From Reichenbachiella sp. (lineage in GTDB: Bacteria; Bacteroidota; Bacteroidia; Cytophagales; Cyclobacteriaceae): 64,000 bases of DNA. This document shows positions 35,558 to 45,700 of this stretch, one piece after another (the first letter of the stretch is position 1; each line of letters begins with the position of its first letter). The stretch is from NCBI RefSeq assembly GCF_033344935.1, contig NZ_JAWPMM010000001.1, forward strand, positions 1,102,001 to 1,166,000. The letters are read 5' to 3'. The notes under the pieces are model-generated. The model worked only from the letters and a program-made list of their open reading frames with translations, searched no databases and was not told where the DNA came from. Position numbers and translations under genes: made by a program.

Positions 35558-36123
35558 TCGCTGAATACGTTATTTATTTCTGTTTGTTTTCTAACTTCTT
35601 CTATCAATTTCTTGTAGCACCTGCCTTTAATAGTCTTGGCTACCCCAGCACTTGCAAAACCCATTTCCGAGGCAATTTCCTCCATGGTCAACTTACTTAG
35701 GTAGAATAATTTAATAATACTTTGGCACTTTTCTCCTAATGTGTTAATCGCAAAAGTTACTAAAGTTATTAGTTCTTCCTTATCTGTATTGGCAAGAGCT
35801 GGCTCATCATAATAGTTCTTGATATCCTCTGCGTGTGATTCGTGAATCTTGTGTTTTCTATACTTAACCAACCACATGTTATAGCAGGTGGAATATAAAT
35901 AACCTTTGGTATTTGTGAGATATGAGACTTTTCCAGCAAGTAATCTTTCTCTCAAATTAATGATTGCATCTACGAAAATATCATCTGCATCTTCAGCAGT
36001 ACAACTGGTTTTTTTTATCAAGTTTTTAGTGCAATAGTCCCCGTATTCCTGGAAGAAAATCTTAAGACAAGAGTTATCACCTTTTCTCAGGGATTGTACT
36101 ATTTCATTTAGGTCAAGTTTCAT
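35554..36123 (-). CDS. ECF-type RNA polymerase sigma factor
   Basis: 189 aa from ATG 36123; a longer frame to 36186 adds 21 unconserved residues. Region 2 covers CTAEDADDIFVDAIINLRERL and the -10-binding helix (NTKGYLYSTCYNMWLVKYRK). Region 4 is INTLGEKCQSIIKLFYLSKL then TMEEIASEMGFASAGVAKTI. It is coupled to the membrane TPR protein and divergent from the RHS locus, which may be its target. Confidence 0.85.
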   Translation of the reverse strand: MKLDLNEIVQSLRKGDNSCLKIFFQEYGDYCTKNLIKKTSCTAEDADDIFVDAIINLRERLLAGKVSYLTNTKGYLYSTCYNMWLVKYRKHKIHESHAEDIKNYYDEPALANTDKEELITLVTFAINTLGEKCQSIIKLFYLSKLTMEEIASEMGFASAGVAKTIKGRCYKKLIEEVRKQTEINNVFSD

Positions 36124-36328
36124 TTTGCTGGTATGTAAACTTTTCAAGCTCCCAAAAATACCACGACAATTTGTAATTGTATGCAAGAAGACTTCGGAAC
36201 CAGCTTTTCAAATTATTTTCATTTCTCTGTTGACCTTTTTGAATCAAAGATATTATGAATTGAAGATAAACCTAAGAGTCATTTCGAGAGGGTAATCTGC
36301 TTATAGAACTCAATTAAATGTTAAACAC

Positions 36329-39300
36329 ATGAAATACATTCCTCAGCTGATAATACTAATGTTGGCCACATGTACACTGGCAATGGCACAGGATCCGGAC
36401 CATGGGCCAAAAGTTCCACTATCACCAAACGCTGCCGCGCTTGCAGAATATAGTAATGTCGATGTTGGTTTGTTCACTGGAAGCATCGCATCAAGTATAC
36501 CATTACATGCTTTCAAAACAGGCCCTTTAACAGTTCCTGTTTCATTGGAATATAGGTCTGATGGAATTCGTGTTGATGAGTTGGCCTCAAATGTAGGATT
36601 AGGTTGGTCGCTCAAGGCAGGTGGGGTGATCACCAGACAATCCAGAGGGCTTCCCGATGATGGCAACCGATTGGTTAAACCAAACGCACCTTTAAATTCT
36701 GATGAGATGAAAACTTTTATCCGCGCTGTAGTCTCCGGTGAAGCTGATGTCGAGCCAGACTTGTTTTCATACAATTTTAATGGGCACAGCGGACAGTTTT
36801 ATTTGGACAACTCCAATGAGGTCGTTTTGATCAAACCCTCAGCCATCAAAATTGAGGTTTTGCCAGACTTCTTTACTGATGCTGTTAATTCAAACCCTGT
36901 ATTTCAAATTACTGATGCGCAGGGAATTCTATATCAATTTGGAGCCAATGACGCAAGCGAAAGCAGTTTGTATAAGAGCGGAGCCATGTCTCCGCCATAT
37001 GCAATCGAAAATGCTTGGTATTTAAGCGAAATAGAGCATCCAGAAGGTGATAAGGTCTTTTTTGAATATGAGCCTGGGTTTTATCGATACTTTTCAACGA
37101 ATGCAGAATCATTCAAAAAACTAATTTACGAGGTTGTAGTTGCTTCTCCATCTGGTTGTGCCATGGGGGATTCCAACGAACCAAAAATACCTTCTCAAAC
37201 ACTCGTTCATACAAAAACATCAAATATCAAGAGGATACATTCAACAATAAATCATCAAGAGATTGTATTTGAGTACTCCAAATGGATGGGAAGTGGAACG
37301 GCAGACTTTGTAAGACTTGATGATATAAAAATACTGGATAGTGACGACAACCTCCTGAAGCATCTTAATTTAGGCTATCAGATATATGAGAGCAAAAACC
37401 ATCCAAACAATCGAGTAGTTCATTCTTCAGCTATAGATGAAAACCGGCTCTTTTTATCGTCTCTGACCGAGTGGTCACCAGAAAGTAAAAACAAGCCTCC
37501 CTATCAGTTCAGCTACATAGACCCAGACAAACTGCCTACAAGAACAAGCTATGCTAAGGATTGGTGGGGGTATTATAATGGTGCGAGTAATGATTTCCTG
37601 GTACCGAATGAAGTCAATTCTGTATTTTCATCTAAAGATTTCGATGAAGGCACTAGTATTTTAGCGGCTGCAGCAGGGGTATTCAATAAAATAGGTGGAG
37701 ATCGCAATTTCAAAGAGTCATTCGCTCGAAGAGGTTTGTTGTCAAGGATCACTTATCCCACCGGAGGATATAAGGAAATCTTTTATGAAGCACATAGCAC
37801 CTACGCTACATATAATTCAGAAGGTTCAAAGGTGCCACCTTCCAGCAGAACAGTTCATATGAATGCAGTAACAGGGAATGCTTCAGAAGGTGAGGGTTCA
37901 TTGTATAATGAGCGAAAAGAAGATTTGGGCCTTATATCTATTAGCCATGATGTAATTATCAATGGAAGCTTGAAATTCAACGATAGCGATAATTTGTGTG
38001 ATATCAGTGCCATCCCAGCTCATAAGTTTAAAGCTATTTTCAAAATCCGTAATACAACCACTAATGAATATGTAGACTTCTATGTAAAGGGTGACAATCC
38101 ACTGGCATACGATCACCATATAGGAAAGCAGATCGATTTTACTCCAAACATGGCCTATAGTGAAATATTGGCTCGTTTTGAGTCAGGTTTTGAATATGAA
38201 GCCAGTTTAAAGGTATACTTCGAATGCCTGGACGGCGCTGTATCTTTTTCGTATTATGACATGCCTATGCAGGATATTGGTGGACAAAGTATTACCAGAA
38301 ACATTCCTGTTGGTGGTGGAATGAGAGTAAAACAGGTAACAGCGTTTGATGGCTACAACATACCCAGAACCACCCATTACTATTATGGTCCAACCAATTG
38401 CATCAAATGTTCAGAAGCTATTTACAACAAACCCAGACCAGACGTATGGATATCTAGTAGGGAAGATATTCTTGAGGGAGACAAGTGTATTTATGCAACA
38501 CTTTCATCGAATAGTAGTACTTCAGTGTTGTCATCTTTTGGAGCTGTTGGATACAAAACAGTTACAGAAATTCAAGGTAACAATATTTTAAATGGGCTTA
38601 CAACCCACCATTACAATATCGAGACCAATGAGCAAGCTTTGATAATGAATGGTGATCGGCTGGCAGGTACTCCCAATTCCAATCTTTGGAGCTTCTCTAA
38701 TGGTACTGAGAAAAATATCACTATTGAAAAATATGAGAACCACAAACTGGAACTGGCCAGTAGTGTCGACAATACCTATGCGCGTAATACAGTGCATGAT
38801 GCACAGATTAGTGGTTATGTAGCTAGAAAATACCGGAATGTTACCATGGATTTCACGACACAAGTTGGAGTAGGGGAAGGAGGGGAAAATGTGACTTTCC
38901 AATTGGACGATTACCGCTACTATGATATTTCAGAATATAGAACTAGTGCACAATGGCATTATTTGAGTGAGAGAACTGAAACCGAGTATGAAAGTGGAGT
39001 TCCAACAAACGCAAACACCACTACTTTTCTCTATGAAAATCCTGACCATATGCAACTTACCAAGCAATCCACAACTGATAGTAAAGGGAGAGCAGTAGAA
39101 ACAAAATATCTATATGCAGAGGACTATTTGTCAGGTGGTTCTGCATTATCGGCTATGAAAACCAAAAATATGGTTGCCATTCCCATAGAAGTGATAAATG
39201 AGATTGACGGAGTGGTAACTTCTGCGCGAGGCACTCAACACGTAGTGGACGGTACAAAACTACGTGCTAAGAAATTTTATGAATATAACCCTGTGGAGGG

Positions 39301-39784
39301 GGCAGCATTTACGCCGTCTACTAATGGGACTAATTTTTCTGGTTATGATTTGAACTATACGATTCTTCAACGTGATGACAGAGGCAATATTTTATCCGGA
39401 AAAAAAGAAGATGACATTACTACTTCCTATGTGTGGGGCTATCATCAAAAATATCTGGTTGCCAAAATAGAAAATGCAGACTATGATCTGGTAAAGAATA
39501 GTTTGGGTGGAGATGCAGGTATTAGTGTACTTCAGGACAAGGATGGCATCGATCTACAATCTGCATTAAATGTACTCAGGACTGATCCCCAATTGGGTAA
39601 TGCAATGATCTCCTCCTATACCTATAAGGAGGATGTAGGGATTTCGTCGCGGACAGATCCTAATGGAACGACCACTTACTTTCACTATGATGAGTTTGGA
39701 AGATTGATTCTGGTGAAAGATCATGAAGGTAATATCCTGAAAAAACAAGAATACAAATACCAGGGCGAAGGTTCCAACCCCTAA
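36329..39784 (+). CDS. Large secreted YD/RHS-type protein, first gene of the split RHS locus
   Basis: 1151 aa with signal peptide MKYIPQLIILMLATCTLAMA. The N-terminal 150 residues (VPLSPNAAALAEYSNVDVGL, GLGWSLKAGGVITRQSRGLPDD) are the SpvB/Tc-like start found in Bacteroidota YD-repeat proteins. A long beta-rich body follows, and a YD-type repeat appears only near the end (TDPNGTTTYFHYDEFGRLIL, about 1115-1135). It lacks the RHS core and toxin. It lies 25 bp before the second RHS gene and is transcribed away from the sigma factor. It probably provides a shell or delivery component for the downstream proteins. Confidence 0.8.
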   Translation: MKYIPQLIILMLATCTLAMAQDPDHGPKVPLSPNAAALAEYSNVDVGLFTGSIASSIPLHAFKTGPLTVPVSLEYRSDGIRVDELASNVGLGWSLKAGGVITRQSRGLPDDGNRLVKPNAPLNSDEMKTFIRAVVSGEADVEPDLFSYNFNGHSGQFYLDNSNEVVLIKPSAIKIEVLPDFFTDAVNSNPVFQITDAQGILYQFGANDASESSLYKSGAMSPPYAIENAWYLSEIEHPEGDKVFFEYEPGFYRYFSTNAESFKKLIYEVVVASPSGCAMGDSNEPKIPSQTLVHTKTSNIKRIHSTINHQEIVFEYSKWMGSGTADFVRLDDIKILDSDDNLLKHLNLGYQIYESKNHPNNRVVHSSAIDENRLFLSSLTEWSPESKNKPPYQFSYIDPDKLPTRTSYAKDWWGYYNGASNDFLVPNEVNSVFSSKDFDEGTSILAAAAGVFNKIGGDRNFKESFARRGLLSRITYPTGGYKEIFYEAHSTYATYNSEGSKVPPSSRTVHMNAVTGNASEGEGSLYNERKEDLGLISISHDVIINGSLKFNDSDNLCDISAIPAHKFKAIFKIRNTTTNEYVDFYVKGDNPLAYDHHIGKQIDFTPNMAYSEILARFESGFEYEASLKVYFECLDGAVSFSYYDMPMQDIGGQSITRNIPVGGGMRVKQVTAFDGYNIPRTTHYYYGPTNCIKCSEAIYNKPRPDVWISSREDILEGDKCIYATLSSNSSTSVLSSFGAVGYKTVTEIQGNNILNGLTTHHYNIETNEQALIMNGDRLAGTPNSNLWSFSNGTEKNITIEKYENHKLELASSVDNTYARNTVHDAQISGYVARKYRNVTMDFTTQVGVGEGGENVTFQLDDYRYYDISEYRTSAQWHYLSERTETEYESGVPTNANTTTFLYENPDHMQLTKQSTTDSKGRAVETKYLYAEDYLSGGSALSAMKTKNMVAIPIEVINEIDGVVTSARGTQHVVDGTKLRAKKFYEYNPVEGAAFTPSTNGTNFSGYDLNYTILQRDDRGNILSGKKEDDITTSYVWGYHQKYLVAKIENADYDLVKNSLGGDAGISVLQDKDGIDLQSALNVLRTDPQLGNAMISSYTYKEDVGISSRTDPNGTTTYFHYDEFGRLILVKDHEGNILKKQEYKYQGEGSNP

Positions 39785-39809
39785 TCAATTCACGCTAAAA
39801 TTCACAAGA

Positions 39810-42737
39810 ATGAAGAATACTAAAACACACTTCAACGGCAAAGTGATAACATCAGGTTTATTGTTTTTGTTGGCTTTTCTTATTTTCACTCGCATGGCCT
39901 TTGCCCAAGGAGGAGGAGGAACACCACCACCCAAGCCGAATTCCAGTTTTTCAACTCAGAACCTTTGTGGTAAGGTAAGAGTTACAGCTCAGGGACCCGG
40001 CTATCCCGGAGGAACTAATGGAGATTGGTATGTGCATGTAAATGGTGGAGAAATTGATGGTTTTAAAATTAACAATCACGGTGGATCCTGGTATGCCGAT
40101 GTGAACACCAATTCTGGTAGTTTGTTTTATGTATCGGCCAGCACAGGACCCAATGCTTGGAGTGCCGAGCCTGTTTATCTGGGGGAGCTAAACATCTATT
40201 CAAGTCAACCAAATTCATATGAACTGGAAGATCCAGGTACCAAATGTACTGGAGGCTCCATAGTATTTAAGATGGATGGTAGTCAAACTGGCGTGACATA
40301 CAATCTTAAAAAGGGTAGCACTACGGTGGCTTCTAAGGTGGGTACCGGAGGCTCCTTTCAGTTTGCTGCTGTTTCGGCGGAAGCCGGAACCTATTCTGTA
40401 ACAGCAGTTCATAATATTTCCAAATGCACTCTGGGTATGGATGGGGCGTGGACATTGTACAACAAGCCACCAGCACCCAACTATACTATTTCTTCGAATA
40501 GCTGTGGAGATCGGACGGTCAGCCCGGGAACACCTCCTGCTGCCGTCGTTTGGGCGCAATCAAATTTCACCTATGTTTCAGTTCCCGATCAGGCACCAGA
40601 TAAGGATAACTTGGAAGCACCTACCGGTGGCTATTATACTTATACTCCTTTCGACGACGTGGAAGATCTGGCAGTCACAAGAACAATGAATTTCCGTTCT
40701 ATGAATACAATGACTGGCTGTATGAGTTCATTAGTTACAGAGAACATAATCGTCAAGCCATTTCCAGAAGTTTTTACTCTGAATGAGCCCGATGTTACAT
40801 GTGGTGGCCAGCCTATAAAATTTAAACTATCGGACAGTCAGTCGGATGCAACTTATCTTTTACAAAATAACGGATCTACTGTAACCAGCAAAAGAGGTAC
40901 AGGAAGCATAATTACCTTTACAGATGTGACTTCATCGGGAAACTACTCAGCGATTGCCGTACACGATAATGGCTGTGAAAAACCAATGAACGAAACTAGA
41001 TTGATTGATGGACTGCCTGATCCTCCAAACTATTCAATTTCAACCAATGATTGTGGTGATAAAACTTTTTACAAAAATGGAGAGCCACCAGCTGGAATCA
41101 CCTGGTCAACCTCAAGGTTTGTTTTGATCCATGTTGAAGACGGTCCACCGGATAAAGATAACCTTGAAGCCCATGTGGACGACTATTACCAGTATAACGA
41201 GTTTATTGAGGATATCAACCTTCCTACTTCACGGACCTTTCAACTTCAATCTCTTAATGAAGTTACAGGTTGTTTGAGCTCAGTGCTTAATATTCCCGTC
41301 GTTGTCACCCATATGCCGACTGTTTTGGATAGGATTGATGATTTCACCTTTTGTGCGGTAGACAGTAATACAGGAGAGTTTGAAATGACAGGTTTGGAAA
41401 ACGATGTAACCTATTCTATTGAAGAAAATCGCATCGGAGAGAATTTAGGAGCAGGAAAAGTAAGATGGGTTGATGTACCCCAAGGGCGGTATACTGTGTT
41501 TGGTGAGAGAGGTGTTTGTGGAAGGAATCTGAATGCAATCATACATTTTAACCCCACTGAAATGCCAACTATCAGCAATTCAACAGTACAGGTTTTTGAA
41601 GGTACTACATTAGACCTTAATGTCGTTTCTGGTTCTGACAAAGGGACTTGGTCGGGCCCAGGGGTAGACGGAAGATATATGGTAGCTGCTCGAGCTGGGT
41701 TAGGTAATCATCAGATAGGAGTATATTATGACCATGCAGGTTGTGTTTTGGACGATCATATGACGGTAAACGTAAATCCAATCCCTACATTGAGACTAGA
41801 TGGATTTGCTACAATTAGCCCTGGGAGTACGGTGGGTATGACCATTGAAAATTATTCTTCTGATTATGATTATTCATGGCATAAAGGTATCGCTATCAGA
41901 AATGCAAGTGCAGTAACAGCTGATCAACCAGGCTTATATGTGTTGAAAGCGGTCACAAGTAGCGGTTACTCTTCATACAGTAATAGTGTTTATTTATCTG
42001 CTCCCAAGCAATCAGTAGATTTTAATCATATTACTTTTAACGCTTATAGAATACCTCAATTAGTTGAATCGAGTCTTTCTGTGAATCCAAATGAAAGGAA
42101 TCGGAGTGTTCAATACATTGATGGCTTAGGACAGGTAAATCAGGTGGTTCAGCAAAACATTTCAACGAGTTCACAAGACCTGGTCACTGTATCTGAACTT
42201 GATGAATATGGTCAAGTAGTTAAGCAGTATCTGCCGTTACCTGTCGGGAATTCTGGAGAGTATAAGTCTCATTTTTTTGAGGATCAGTCGGCTCATTATA
42301 CGGCTGAGTATGGAGTAAATGACGGAAAGTTTGCTTACTCGGAGACTCAATACGAAAGCTCACCAATAGGTGGGCCACTTAAGAATTATGCACAGGGCAC
42401 ATCATGGGCCAAAGAGTTGGGCAATAGGCCAATAGCTATCGAATATGGTTTCAATATTTCTGGAGAAGTCATTAATTGGACAGTTGAAAACAATCAGCCC
42501 AAACCTAACTCCGTCTATTTGCCTGGGAAGTTGCATAAGACAATTTCTAAGGATGAAAACGGGAAGCAAGTTCAAGAATTTAAAAACCTAAAAGGACATG
42601 TAATTCTGAAAAAGGTTCAGTTATCTGAAGCTCAGCCTATAAACTCTGAAGACTGGCTTCAAACTTATTACATCTATGATGATTATGGGAATCTCCGATA
42701 TGTTTTGCCTCCTGAAGCAACAAGACTCGCCAAATAA
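39810..42737 (+). CDS. Secreted Ig-like protein ending in a DUF6443-type half RHS domain
   Basis: 975 aa. Signal peptide (to FTRMAFAQ), then a Gly/Pro-rich stretch. Two long Ig-like units follow (about 110-300 and 310-500), each with NLKKGS or LLQNNGS starts and paired Cys, then a DUF6443-like region (about 745-975: NRSVQYIDGLGQVNQVVQQ, then YYIYDDYGNLRYVLPPEA). In related one-piece RHS proteins this segment runs straight on into an FQYKYDxxxRMIEKxVPGAGWVYMVYD segment; here the frame stops at 42737 and that continuation is found 3.2 kb later in the next gene. Confidence 0.8.
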   Translation: MKNTKTHFNGKVITSGLLFLLAFLIFTRMAFAQGGGGTPPPKPNSSFSTQNLCGKVRVTAQGPGYPGGTNGDWYVHVNGGEIDGFKINNHGGSWYADVNTNSGSLFYVSASTGPNAWSAEPVYLGELNIYSSQPNSYELEDPGTKCTGGSIVFKMDGSQTGVTYNLKKGSTTVASKVGTGGSFQFAAVSAEAGTYSVTAVHNISKCTLGMDGAWTLYNKPPAPNYTISSNSCGDRTVSPGTPPAAVVWAQSNFTYVSVPDQAPDKDNLEAPTGGYYTYTPFDDVEDLAVTRTMNFRSMNTMTGCMSSLVTENIIVKPFPEVFTLNEPDVTCGGQPIKFKLSDSQSDATYLLQNNGSTVTSKRGTGSIITFTDVTSSGNYSAIAVHDNGCEKPMNETRLIDGLPDPPNYSISTNDCGDKTFYKNGEPPAGITWSTSRFVLIHVEDGPPDKDNLEAHVDDYYQYNEFIEDINLPTSRTFQLQSLNEVTGCLSSVLNIPVVVTHMPTVLDRIDDFTFCAVDSNTGEFEMTGLENDVTYSIEENRIGENLGAGKVRWVDVPQGRYTVFGERGVCGRNLNAIIHFNPTEMPTISNSTVQVFEGTTLDLNVVSGSDKGTWSGPGVDGRYMVAARAGLGNHQIGVYYDHAGCVLDDHMTVNVNPIPTLRLDGFATISPGSTVGMTIENYSSDYDYSWHKGIAIRNASAVTADQPGLYVLKAVTSSGYSSYSNSVYLSAPKQSVDFNHITFNAYRIPQLVESSLSVNPNERNRSVQYIDGLGQVNQVVQQNISTSSQDLVTVSELDEYGQVVKQYLPLPVGNSGEYKSHFFEDQSAHYTAEYGVNDGKFAYSETQYESSPIGGPLKNYAQGTSWAKELGNRPIAIEYGFNISGEVINWTVENNQPKPNSVYLPGKLHKTISKDENGKQVQEFKNLKGHVILKKVQLSEAQPINSEDWLQTYYIYDDYGNLRYVLPPEATRLAK

Positions 42738-42762
42738 TCCACTACCTAAAAAAGATCAAAAT

Positions 42763-45700
42763 ATGACTATTCGAAGAATTACAACCTTCTTAATATTTCT
42801 GTTTACGTCCCAGGTGGCCATTAGTCAGCAGAAGGAAACAGATGTGAAATCTATAAACTTAAAAGAATCCCAATTGGCGGCCCCAATGTATCTTCCTCCA
42901 CCTGATGACGGTGGTGGAGGAGGAACTGGTGGTGGAGGAACCGGTGGAGGTGGTGGAGGGTCTACCAGCCCTCCACCAACGCCCTCTACAACTATTTCTA
43001 CCTCATACTACTGTGGGTCAACTAGGGTAAAGAGAAACGCAACTCCTCCAAGCTATGTAAGATGGTATTGGCAAACGGTTTCATATGGTACAAGTTGGAG
43101 TTATGGTTATGGCAGTACATATACTTTTAGTTCGACCAGACATGTTTATTTGCGTTCTTATGATACTCGTACATTGAAATGGGGAGGGTATAAATACGTG
43201 GGTTACATGCGAGTAAATCCTAATAACTTGAATGCTGGCAACACAAGTGGAGCTAAAACCATATGCTATGGGGCATCCGCTGGTACGTTAGGAAATTCGT
43301 CTAGTGCGAGTGGTGGTTTATCCTCTTACAGCTATCAATGGCAGGTTTCCTCTAACAATTCTAGCTGGTCCAATATTTCTGGCGCTACAGGTACGACTTA
43401 TTCACCTGGGAATTTAACTTCTACCAGATATTATAGAAGAAGGGTAACGTCGTGTGGGTATACCAAATACGCAGCTAGTGAAAAGGTAACGGTTAGAGCG
43501 AATCTCTCTGCAGGGAGTATCGGAAATGCACAGACCGTCTGTTACAATGGCAATCCAAGCACTTTGACTAATACATCATCCGCCTCGGGTGGAGCTACTC
43601 GAACTTATCAATGGCAAAAATCAACTACCAGTTCTTCGAGTGGTTTTTCTAATATAAGTGGAGCGACCGGAAGTACTTATGATCCTCCAGCTTTGACACA
43701 AACCACTTGGTATAGGAGGAGGGTCACATCAAGCTCAGGATGTGGTACTAAATATACGAATGTTATTGGCATAGGAGTAAGAAGTAATCTGAACGCTGGT
43801 AGTATTGGCAATGCACAAACGCTGTGTTATAACGGCGACCCGAGCACCTTGTCTAATACAACATCCGCATCGGGTGGAGCCACCAGAACTTATCAATGGC
43901 AAAAATCCACGACTAGTTCATCTTCGGGATTCTCAGATATAAGTGGTGCTTCCAGCTCAACTTATGATCCACCGGCTCTAAGCGAAACGACTTGGTATCG
44001 AAGAAGAGTGACTTCTACTTCAGGCTGTGGAACCCAATACACTAATGTGGTTCAAGTTTCAATTTATGAAACGCTCTCAGCAGGTAGTATCGGAAATGCA
44101 CAAACCATGTGTTATAATGAAAATCCAAGTAGCTTAACAAGTACAGCTTCTGCCTCTGGTGGAACTTCACGTGTTTATCAATGGCAAAAATCTACAACAA
44201 GCTCAACCAATGGTTTCATAGATATTGGAGGAGAAAGTAGCAATACCTATGACCCACCTTCACTTACTCAAACCACTTGGTATAGAAGGAAAGTAACCTC
44301 AGGTTCCGGTTGTGGAACCAAGTATACTAATGTGATTCAAATAAGTGTTTTTGATGAATTAAGTCCTGGTATAATTACTAATCCTCAGGCACTGTGTAAT
44401 GGTGGGGACCCTGGCGTTCTTGGAAGTGATTTAGCCTCATCAGGAGGAGGATCTACTACCTATCAATGGCAACAATCTACGACTTCTTCCTCGGAAGGAT
44501 TTTCGGATATCACTGGAGCAGCCAATAGTACATATGATCCGGCCAATTTGAATCAGACTACTTGGTATAAAAGAAAGGTGACTTCTGCGGACGGGTGTGG
44601 AACCAAATATTCAAATACGCTCCAAATTACTATTTATGAAGATCTACAAGCCGGAACTATAGATAATGCCCAGGTAATTTGTTACAACGGTGACCCTGAG
44701 GCTATCCAAAGTGCCATTGATGCTAGTGGAGGAACCGGGTTGGTTTATCAGTGGCAAGCATCTATCACAGGTGCTACCGAAGGTTTTTCAGATATTGCGG
44801 GGGCAACAAATAGTGACTATGACCCATTGAATCTTTCTGATACCACATGGTTTAGAAGGAAGGTGTCCTCAGGTGCTGGATGTGGAGTATTATATTCAAA
44901 TTCTGTAGAGGTTTCGGTTTATGAAGATTTACTTCCTGGCACTGTTGGAAATAGTCAAACTCTTTGTAATCTTAGCGACCCAACTGTTTTGACCAATACA
45001 GCTTCTGCATCAGGAGGGATTTCCAATACCTACCAGTGGGAACATTCTACTGTAAGTGAGTCTAGTGGCTTTACTGATATACCTGGAGCAATTGACGAAT
45101 TCTTTGATCCGCCAGTATTGACTCAAACTACATGGTATCGAAGAAAGGCGACGGCTGGCTATGGATGCGGAATTGCCACTACTGAGCCAGTGGAAATCAA
45201 TATAGCTCAAGTCGTTGAGGCTGGAACTATTGCAAATGATCAATCCGTTTGTGAGGGCATATTGCCGAATGATTTGACGGGTAGCGTGCCTACCGGAGGC
45301 ATGGGAACCTATATGACCCAATGGGAATCATCAGCAGATAATGAGAGTTGGAGTGTATTAGAAGGAGAAACGCACGCTGATCTGAGTTTTACTTCTTTTG
45401 GTCAGTCAACCTACTATAGAAGAGTCGTTTCTAATTCCTGTGGCAGTGATGTTTCCAATACAGTTTTGGTGAGTTTCAAGCCTCTCCCAGATGCCGGAAT
45501 TATTGAAGCAGACCAACAGACTTGTTTGGAACTTGCTCCGGCTACAATTATTGGAACGGATTTTTCAGCCATTCCGAGTACAACCTATCAATGGCAATCG
45601 TCAGTAGATGAGGTTGAATGGAATGATATAGTAGGAGAGACAAATACGAATTATAATCCTCCCGCTCAAACCCAAAGTTATAGAAGAGCTGTTACCCATG

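Noticed and set aside
36187-36328. TTGACC...TATTAT housekeeping-type promoter before the RHS locus
   Set aside because: The spacing is 15 bp and this promoter form is not typical of Bacteroidota; too weak to report as a feature.
36343-36774. A 143-codon minus-strand frame inside the first RHS gene
   Set aside because: It lies wholly within a convincing coding sequence on the other strand and shows no domain or signal; a shadow frame.
42676-42762. N-terminal extension of the third RHS protein
   Set aside because: This part overlaps the end of the second RHS gene in another frame, and the signal peptide starts only at ATG 42763.
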